Below the pieces are notes generated by a model. It saw nothing but the letters and a program-made list of their open reading frames with translations, was not told where the DNA came from and ran no database searches. From contig JADJWE010000001.1 in assembly GCA_016716525.1 (NCBI GenBank), positions 1,798,001-1,862,000 of the forward strand: a stretch of DNA of 64,000 bases, in the 5' to 3' direction. Positions 58,457-64,000 of the stretch are shown here, one piece after another (position 1 is the stretch's first letter; each line of letters begins with the position of its first letter). A program made the position numbers and the translations under genes. The stretch is from Candidatus Flexicrinis affinis. GTDB lineage: Bacteria > Chloroflexota > Anaerolineae > Aggregatilineales > Phototrophicaceae.

Positions 58457-59635
58457 TTACTTCTTGCCTTGGAACAGCTCCCGGACAATGATGTTACGCT
58501 GGATCTCGCTGGTGCCTTCGTAGATCTGGAATATCTTGACGTCACGCAGCAGCTTGGCGACCGGATACTCTTCCATGTACCCGTAACCGCCGAACACCTG
58601 CACGGCGTCAACTGCGGCCTTGGTCGCCATGTCGGCCGCAAACGCCTTGGCGTAGGCCGGAACGGCCGGATTCTGGATGCCGGCGTCCGCCTGCCACGCC
58701 GATTGCCACACCAGCAGTCGCGAGGCGTTGTAGTTGATCGCCATATCCGCGATCTTGTGCCCGACGGCCTGATGCTGATAGATTGGCACACCGAATGCCA
58801 TACGCTCGCTGGCATACTTCACCGACTCATCGAGGCAGCGGCGCTGCAAACCGACCGCGGCAGCGGCAACGCCCGGCCGGCTGTAATCGAACACCTTCAT
58901 CGCAAGGTAGAAGCCCTTGCCCTCACCGCCGACCAGATTCTCGTCAGGCACTTCGACGTCCTCGAACACGATCTCAGCCGTGTCGCTGGCGCGCTGCCCG
59001 AGTTTCTCGAACTTGCGCCCGACCTTGACGCCCGGCATGTTGCGATCGACGATGAAGCACGTCATTCCGCGATGGCCCGCGCTCGGATCGGTTTTTGCGA
59101 ACACCGTGAAGAAGTTGGCGTGGCTCGCGTTGGTGATGAACGTCTTGCTGCCGTTGATCACCCAACCGGCGCCCTTCTTTTCGGCGCGCGTCTCGATGCC
59201 GACAACGTTGGACCCGGCCGCGGCTTCGGTTACACCGTAGCTGCAGAACTCGCCCTTATCCATCAACCGCTCGCCGAGCCAGTGCGCCTTCTGCTGCTCG
59301 GTGCCCGCCAATAGGATTGGAAGCGAACCCAGACCGTTCGTGCCGACGCTCGTGCTGATCCCGGTGCATCCGTAGGCCATTTCTTCGCTGACGAGCACTT
59401 CCTCGAATACCGAAGCGCCGACGCCACCGTACTCGGCCGGGACGTTCATATTGGCGATTCCCAGCTCGCGCGCCTTGTGGAATATCTCTTCGGGGAACTT
59501 GGCGTGGCGGTCGTGTTCTTCGGCGACAGGAATGATCTCCTTCGCAGTGAACTCGCGCGCCAGCTTCTGCAGCATCAACTGATCGTCAGTCAGGGCGAAG
59601 TTCACGCCGGCCGACATATGCTCAACTGCGCTCAT
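58457..59635 (-). CDS. Acyl-CoA dehydrogenase
   Basis: A 392-residue FAD enzyme introducing the 2,3-double bond in acyl-CoA. N-terminal DDQLMLQKLAREFTAKEI, the FAD/substrate motif YGVTEAAAGSNVVGIETRAEK, TFITNASHANFFTVFAKTD and the C-terminal VFGGYGYMEEYPVAKLLRDVKIFQIYEGTSEIQRNII are diagnostic; the catalytic Glu is in YEGTSEIQ. Length is normal. AAGGG precedes the ATG at 59635. It heads a minus-strand operon with an MFS transporter and a flavoprotein. No dedicated electron-transfer flavoprotein is nearby. Confidence 0.94.
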   Translation of the reverse strand: MSAVEHMSAGVNFALTDDQLMLQKLAREFTAKEIIPVAEEHDRHAKFPEEIFHKARELGIANMNVPAEYGGVGASVFEEVLVSEEMAYGCTGISTSVGTNGLGSLPILLAGTEQQKAHWLGERLMDKGEFCSYGVTEAAAGSNVVGIETRAEKKGAGWVINGSKTFITNASHANFFTVFAKTDPSAGHRGMTCFIVDRNMPGVKVGRKFEKLGQRASDTAEIVFEDVEVPDENLVGGEGKGFYLAMKVFDYSRPGVAAAAVGLQRRCLDESVKYASERMAFGVPIYQHQAVGHKIADMAINYNASRLLVWQSAWQADAGIQNPAVPAYAKAFAADMATKAAVDAVQVFGGYGYMEEYPVAKLLRDVKIFQIYEGTSEIQRNIIVRELFQGKK

Positions 59636-59712
59636 TGCAATAACCCTTTCTCACAACATTGTCGGCGCCAGTATACAGCGGCCGCCTTGCGCCTAGCAAA
59701 ATTTACATTTGA

Positions 59713-61566
59713 TTACGGCGTTGGACTGATCCATTCCAGCCGCACGTCGTCGATCCAGACCTTCGCGTTGTCCTGACTCTTGTGGCGGAACTTGACCTCC
59801 AGCCCGGACAGCGGCACTGGCCGCAGAAAGATTTCGGCCGCGCGAGGCTCGTAGTGGTCGGCGCCTTCGAAGCGAATCTTGGACTTCTGACGGACGCCGT
59901 CCGCGTAAGTGATGCGGGCCATCGCAAACCCGTCAGGAATTCGGCGAGTGTCGATATGCGCCACAAACTCCATGACGTCGCCTGCCGCCGGCATGATGCC
60001 CGAGACGTCGACCGACTGTACGAGCTTGACGTCGTCGCCTGCGCCGCCCTTGAACTGGAACGCCCACCCGCCGGAACGCTGCTTGCGCTCGCGCCGGGCG
60101 TCGCCGCCGGTACCATCGATCAGCACCCACGCGTCGGACTCAAGTTCGAATCCGCCATCGACCAGCAGGTCACGCGCGACGCGCTCGGGCGTGCTGGTCG
60201 GCGTGTATGTGACCGTTGGAGTGTTGGTTGGCGTGGGCGTATTGGACGGCGTAAACGTTTGTGTCGGAGTGAAGGTTGCGGACGGTGTGAGCGTAGGCGC
60301 CTCGGTCGCGGTGGGCGACGCGGTACTCATCGGCGCGATCGGCTGTGGAAAATACGGGGCGAGCAGCGGCCAGATCTGGTCGATGCGCACGGCTTGATTG
60401 TAGTACGGCGACGGGCCGCACTGCGATCCGTCCGGGCGACCCGCTCCGAGATGATGCAGGCCGACGACGCGGAGCGTGTCAAGCGCGATGACCGGCGAGC
60501 CGCTGCTGCCCCCTTGCGTGTCGCAGGTATACGCCAAATCCGAATTGGCGGCATACCCGGCCGTTGACGGAACGATTACGCGGCACCGCCCGCCGTCCGA
60601 GGTGCTGTTGAGGCCGAACTTCTTGGGCAAGCCGGCCGGGTGCTGAGGGATGAAGATCGTCTCGTTCGCAGTAGGCGCCGACGTATCCAGTTCCAGATAT
60701 CCAAACTGCTGAACAAGCGGGAAGTCCGCCTCGCGCAGCGAGTACAGCGCCACGTCGTAGGTCGTATTGACGTAGATCAACGTGCCGCCACGCACTTCGA
60801 CATAAGGCTCGATTGAGCTTGCACCACATCCCGCCGCCTGAAAGTTGAAGCGGATGATCGCCGTGTTCATGACGGTCTGGTTCGGGATACAGTGCTGGTT
60901 GGTAAGCATGAAATTGTCAGGCGTGACGCGCCACGTTGTACACACGTATTGGCCGCCGCCGTTGGTATAGAACAGCCGCGCAACGGGCTGGCGCAGACCG
61001 TACTCGATCGGGTGGCTCGACGCGCTGCACGCAACATCGACGATGTCGTTCGAGCCACAGATACTCTGTGCGAATTCCGTCACAGTGAACCCCTGCCCGA
61101 GCCGCGGGATCGTCACGCCAGCCCGGTCCGGATGGTCGCCGCTCAGGCTGATTAACGTGACGACCGCCGTTTCGCCGTCGATCGGGAACGTCCACTGCCC
61201 GGCCGAAGACGCATCGTACGTGTAGCGCTGAACGCCGTCGGGCGATGACACCACGACAGTGTCACCGGGCGCAATGTCGACCTGCTCGAGAAACGGCTGG
61301 ATGTAAGTCGCGCCCGCTTTGGTTATCACGACTTCGCGCGGCGAGTCGCCGTACCCGACCGCATACCGATCTTCAACGACGCTGCCGACCGGCTGAACCA
61401 CGACTTCCGCCGTATCGGTCAGAAGCGTAGGTTGGGCGTCAGGCCCACCCTGCTGCATTCCCGACACAAGCGACAGCGCACCTGCAAAGCCGAGTGTGCC
61501 GGCCACGAGGATCAAGCCGCCGATAATCCATGTTCGAGTATTGGGGCCACGCTTAGGGGTCGTCAT
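59713..61566 (-). CDS. Membrane-anchored trypsin-like protease with Thr-Pro linker and C-terminal beta-sandwich
   Basis: A 617-residue exported protein. One N-terminal span (residues 12-36) acts as signal anchor. A beta-rich segment (40-140) precedes a trypsin-like domain with the triad His225 (LTNQHC), Asp271 (NTTYDVALYSLRE) and Ser355 (GGSSGSPV), so it should be active. Residues 417-461 are a Thr-Pro repeat linker, and 465-617 form a carbohydrate-binding-like beta-sandwich (DLLVDGGFELESDAWV...). Thr-Pro linkers of this type are typical of Chloroflexota secreted enzymes. The start ATG 61566 is chosen for a compact signal anchor; an in-frame ATG at 61608 adds only polar residues. It probably acts at the cell surface. 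Confidence 0.87.
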   Translation of the reverse strand: MTTPKRGPNTRTWIIGGLILVAGTLGFAGALSLVSGMQQGGPDAQPTLLTDTAEVVVQPVGSVVEDRYAVGYGDSPREVVITKAGATYIQPFLEQVDIAPGDTVVVSSPDGVQRYTYDASSAGQWTFPIDGETAVVTLISLSGDHPDRAGVTIPRLGQGFTVTEFAQSICGSNDIVDVACSASSHPIEYGLRQPVARLFYTNGGGQYVCTTWRVTPDNFMLTNQHCIPNQTVMNTAIIRFNFQAAGCGASSIEPYVEVRGGTLIYVNTTYDVALYSLREADFPLVQQFGYLELDTSAPTANETIFIPQHPAGLPKKFGLNSTSDGGRCRVIVPSTAGYAANSDLAYTCDTQGGSSGSPVIALDTLRVVGLHHLGAGRPDGSQCGPSPYYNQAVRIDQIWPLLAPYFPQPIAPMSTASPTATEAPTLTPSATFTPTQTFTPSNTPTPTNTPTVTYTPTSTPERVARDLLVDGGFELESDAWVLIDGTGGDARRERKQRSGGWAFQFKGGAGDDVKLVQSVDVSGIMPAAGDVMEFVAHIDTRRIPDGFAMARITYADGVRQKSKIRFEGADHYEPRAAEIFLRPVPLSGLEVKFRHKSQDNAKVWIDDVRLEWISPTP

Positions 61567-61582
61567 GCGGGTAATGATAGCG

Positions 61583-61617
61583 CAAACGCCCCTACCGTCA
61601 GGGGGCAAGGGCGTTTG
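61583..61617. terminator. Hairpin between flavodoxin and protease genes
   Basis: Perfect 9-bp arms CAAACGCCC (61583-61591) and GGGCGTTTG (61609-61617). It lies 28 bp after the flavodoxin stop on the minus strand and 17 bp before the protease start. There is no T tract on either strand, so it may be a weak terminator or a leader structure of the protease mRNA. Confidence 0.4.
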
Positions 61618-61644
61618 AATGCTGCAACATGGGTTGGGTTGGCT

Positions 61645-62163
61645 TTACAGGCCGAACTCGTCCTTGACCTGCCGCACCCAAGCTACGATGCGCTCAGGCG
61701 TCATACCCTGTTGGCCGTCTTCATCGATCCCGAGGCCGATGAAGTGGTCTTCGACCTGAGCCTTCGACTCGTTGAATTCGTACGATTTGGCCGACCACAT
61801 GCCGTACAGGTCGCCACCCTGCATCAAGATTTCGTCCGCAACGATTCCAATCGCGTCAAGAAAGTTGAAGCCGTAACCGTTCTGATCGCCCAATCCGAAA
61901 AATGCGACCTTATGGCCGGAGAAATCCATCTCGCGCAGGCGGGGGAAGAACACATCCCAGTCGTCTTGCAGTTCGCCCGTGTTCCACGTCGGAATGCCAA
62001 TGATGATGTTCTTGAATTTCAGCACCTGTTCAGGCGTCGACGCGCCGATGTTGTGTACCTCGACCATGTCCTGTTCGATCTTGTCGAACTCGGATTTGAT
62101 CTGGTACGCGACAGCCTCGGTCTTACCCGTGCTGCTCCCGAAGAACAAGCCAATCTTCGCCAT
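61645..62163 (-). CDS. Long-chain flavodoxin
   Basis: A 172-residue FMN electron carrier. The phosphate loop is FFGSSTGKTEAVA (residues 7-19), the tryptophan loop IGIPTWNTGELQDDW (around 55-69) and the tyrosine loop LGDQNGYGFNFLDAIG (around 90-105), all in the right places. The roughly 20-residue insertion in the fifth strand makes it the long-chain type. It could donate low-potential electrons to the many oxidoreductases in the window, which is inference. It is transcribed toward the protease gene. Confidence 0.93.
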   Translation of the reverse strand: MAKIGLFFGSSTGKTEAVAYQIKSEFDKIEQDMVEVHNIGASTPEQVLKFKNIIIGIPTWNTGELQDDWDVFFPRLREMDFSGHKVAFFGLGDQNGYGFNFLDAIGIVADEILMQGGDLYGMWSAKSYEFNESKAQVEDHFIGLGIDEDGQQGMTPERIVAWVRQVKDEFGL

Positions 62164-62264
62164 GGGGCGCCAACCTCGCGTGATCTCGCTGCGGAACAGC
62201 GACTATTGTGCCGATTTTCACGCAGAACCGCAAGGCGCAGACATCACGTCGCCCCGCGCTTCGA

Positions 62265-64000
62265 TCATCGCATCGGCGCGTCGACCCGCACGTCCGCGTT
62301 GTCGTCGTCATCGGATTCGTCCCAGCGCATGCTCGGGCCGATGTCGATGAAATCCTCGATATTGGTGTCGTTCAGGCGGCTGTCAACGTCCTCAGCGAAG
62401 TAAGCTGGCTCCGGGATATCTGTGTGGCCGAGCTTGAGGAGCGCCTCTCGCAGCGCGTTGTAGGTATAAGTCTCCTCGTGAGCCTCTTTGGTGATGGCTT
62501 CGAGCAGCGCGGGAATGGCCCGCGTATCGCCGATCGCGCCCAGCGCCGCGGCGACCCGCGCCCGGAAGTCCGGCGACCGTTCATCCTTCGACACCAGCTT
62601 TTCGCACAGCATCGGCACAGCTTCGGGGCTTGCGATGCGTCGCAGCGCCTCGACGATGCAGTCCTGCGTCTTGCTGGCGGGTTCGGTCGAGAACAGCCGC
62701 AAGAGATGCGACACGCTCTCGCGGTCGTTCAGCCGTCCCAGCACCTCGATGATCGTGGACATCGCCCCGTGATCGGGAACCGACAGCTTCTTGCGCAGCG
62801 CCGGGGCCGCCTGCGATGCCTTGAGCCGCGCCAGCGCCAATGCTGCCTGTTGTACGACCGAAATGTGCTCGCTGTTCAGCATGTCGATCAGCGGATCGAC
62901 CGCGCGCGCGTCGCCAAACGCTCCGAGCGCCTTGCACGCGTTTTGCAGGATCGCCGTACTCGAGCTCCTTCGCAGCAGTGGCAGCACGTAGTTGAACGCC
63001 GATGGGTCGGCGATTGCGGCCAACGCTTCCACCGCGGCGGCCTGCACATCGTCATCGGGGTCTGCCAGCAGCTTGACCAGATCCGGCACACTCTTTGGAT
63101 CCAGGTTGTATCCGAAGGCTTGCGCAACGTGACGGCGCACCTTCGCGGAGTGCACGTCCTTGAGGATGAAGCGCAGCACCTGCGTAGCGCGGGGATCCTT
63201 GATGCGCCCGAGGGCGAGCGCGGGGCTCCAGAAGCGATCGGTGTATTCGCTCGGTTCTTTCCAGTGTTTGGTGCTGTAGAAGAATGCCAAGGTATCACGC
63301 ACCATGAGGTGGATGAATTTGTAGCGGCTTGATGCCATACGCTGCAGCAGCCCAAGCTGCAGGGCGATTTCCTTGATCGCGCGGCGCTCTTCGACGTCGG
63401 CGCTGACCAGCTTGAGGTCGTTTTCGGACAGCGAGTTGGTGCGCGACATGAAGTTGGCCGCGTTGCGCATTGCCACCCGCCCGAGTGCTTCCATTAGCCG
63501 TACGACTGAAACAGGCAGCGCGTGTTCGGGGCGACGGCGGCGCTCGAACTTGTAGAGCTCACTGATGTATGCGGCGATCAAGCGCTCGCGGAACAGATGG
63601 CGATCGTTCTTCTGGTCAATCAAGCGATTGCGGTTGTCCGGGGACATCCGCTCGCACGTAAACGCGAACAGGGAGAGGATCAGCGGCGTGCGCATCATCT
63701 CCATCAGGTCGGGATCATCCTGAACGAGATCGAACAGCTCAGGGACGCGGCTCAGGAATTGGCCGATCTGGTCGTTCGTCAGTTGAGAGAGCCGCACACC
63801 ACCATTGAGCGAGATGCGCGACTTAATGCGATCGTAGTCTTCGTTGCGGCAGGTCACCAGCACCGGACAATTGCGCGGGAGCTGTGCCATGAACTGGCGG
63901 TGGACCTGGTAGCGATCGTCCGTGGTGGACACGGCCGTGTGGTCACTCAATTCATCCAGCCCGTCGAAGAAGATCAGCGCTTTGCCGCTTTCGACAAGCT
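62265..64000 (-). CDS. NACHT NTPase with C-terminal HEAT repeats, N-terminus beyond window edge
   Basis: Open through the right edge; only the C-terminal 578 codons are inside. At the edge (63951-64000) the frame reads ESGKALIFFDGLDELS, the NACHT Walker B (hhhhDGLDE), so the sequence carries the second half of the NACHT domain (with CRNEDY sensor-like segment and VLVTCRNEDYDRIK). After a helical part, about eight HEAT-like repeats run from around 63200 to 62400 (for example AVEALAAIADPSAFNYVLPLL and ACKALGAFGDARAVDPLIDML). This is a STAND-class ATPase, a fold used in signalling and, in bacteria, in phage defence. The effector domain, if any, is outside the window. Confidence 0.85.
   Translation of the reverse strand, partial: LVESGKALIFFDGLDELSDHTAVSTTDDRYQVHRQFMAQLPRNCPVLVTCRNEDYDRIKSRISLNGGVRLSQLTNDQIGQFLSRVPELFDLVQDDPDLMEMMRTPLILSLFAFTCERMSPDNRNRLIDQKNDRHLFRERLIAAYISELYKFERRRRPEHALPVSVVRLMEALGRVAMRNAANFMSRTNSLSENDLKLVSADVEERRAIKEIALQLGLLQRMASSRYKFIHLMVRDTLAFFYSTKHWKEPSEYTDRFWSPALALGRIKDPRATQVLRFILKDVHSAKVRRHVAQAFGYNLDPKSVPDLVKLLADPDDDVQAAAVEALAAIADPSAFNYVLPLLRRSSSTAILQNACKALGAFGDARAVDPLIDMLNSEHISVVQQAALALARLKASQAAPALRKKLSVPDHGAMSTIIEVLGRLNDRESVSHLLRLFSTEPASKTQDCIVEALRRIASPEAVPMLCEKLVSKDERSPDFRARVAAALGAIGDTRAIPALLEAITKEAHEETYTYNALREALLKLGHTDIPEPAYFAEDVDSRLNDTNIEDFIDIGPSMRWDESDDDDNADVRVDAPMR

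Noticed and set aside
1..64000. CRISPR arrays, insertion sequences, tRNA genes, prophage
   Set aside because: I looked for regularly spaced repeats, transposase motifs, integrase genes and tRNA-like cloverleaf stretches in the intergenic gaps and saw none. Short gaps and my inability to run tRNA or profile searches limit this statement.

Overview
The window is GC-rich and densely packed with protein-coding genes, many of them preceded by AGGAGG-type ribosome binding sites. I see no rRNA, tRNA, CRISPR array, insertion sequence or phage gene. The gene content suggests a heterotrophic member of the Chloroflexota, probably Anaerolineae-like: a Thr-Pro-rich linker in a secreted protease, an Aap-type amino-acid transporter, DUF3179, and many branched-chain-amino-acid-type (Liv) ABC transporters. 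That assignment is an inference from style and content; there is no marker gene here to prove it.

Layout. 1-7133: a clipped tyrosine phosphatase, an iodotyrosine-deiodinase-like nitroreductase, a DUF3179 protein, a TauE/SafE exporter, 6-phosphogluconolactonase, a two-domain VOC ring-cleaving dioxygenase with an MhqD-like hydrolase, a small luciferase-domain protein and a double GNAT acetyltransferase. 7143-12539: glpD (frameshifted) facing away from gnd and zwf, then an alpha/beta hydrolase. With pgl this gives the three-enzyme oxidative pentose phosphate branch. 12644-27293: two complete Liv-type ABC transporters (A: K-G-F-H-M; B: G-acyl-CoA ligase-H-M-K-F) separated by glpK and a metallo-beta-lactamase-fold hydrolase. 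27419-30392: MarR regulator, DrrAB-like exporter and a lipoprotein. 30515-39778: an AapJQMP-like polar amino-acid transporter with unusually large permeases (one frameshifted), a convergent TetR, and a second unit made of a tandem-duplicated binding protein plus one permease with no ATPase. 39775-47387: an M23/SH3/glycoside-hydrolase fusion, an M24 peptidase-fold protein lacking three of five metal ligands, and Liv transporter C (K-H-M-G-F). 47505-57275: a heterodimeric ABC exporter, tatBC, an ECF sigma factor with RskA-like anti-sigma, an MFS exporter, a BaiN-like flavoprotein and a small helical protein. 57248-64000: a second MFS protein, acyl-CoA dehydrogenase, a trypsin-like protease, flavodoxin and a NACHT-HEAT protein running off the right edge.

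How the parts fit. About a third of the window encodes uptake of amino acids or other small carboxylates (five substrate-binding proteins, eight permeases and seven uptake ATPases). This is joined to peptide or acid processing (M24-fold protein, acyl-CoA ligase, acyl-CoA dehydrogenase), glycerol 3-phosphate use (glpD, glpK) and NADPH supply (zwf, pgl, gnd). The most striking sequence-level patterns are a GC-rich hairpin after every one of the five binding-protein genes, four tail-to-tail gene pairs that overlap by exactly CTAG, five good sigma-70-type promoters (all with -35 to -10 spacers of 16-17 bp), and two single-base disruptions in three-base homopolymers that look like sequence errors. 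I did not find an unambiguous undescribed system. The best candidates for novelty are the lumenal insert in the Aap-like permease, the tandem binding protein with its ATPase-less permease, the M23/SH3/GH fusion and the NACHT-HEAT protein at the edge.
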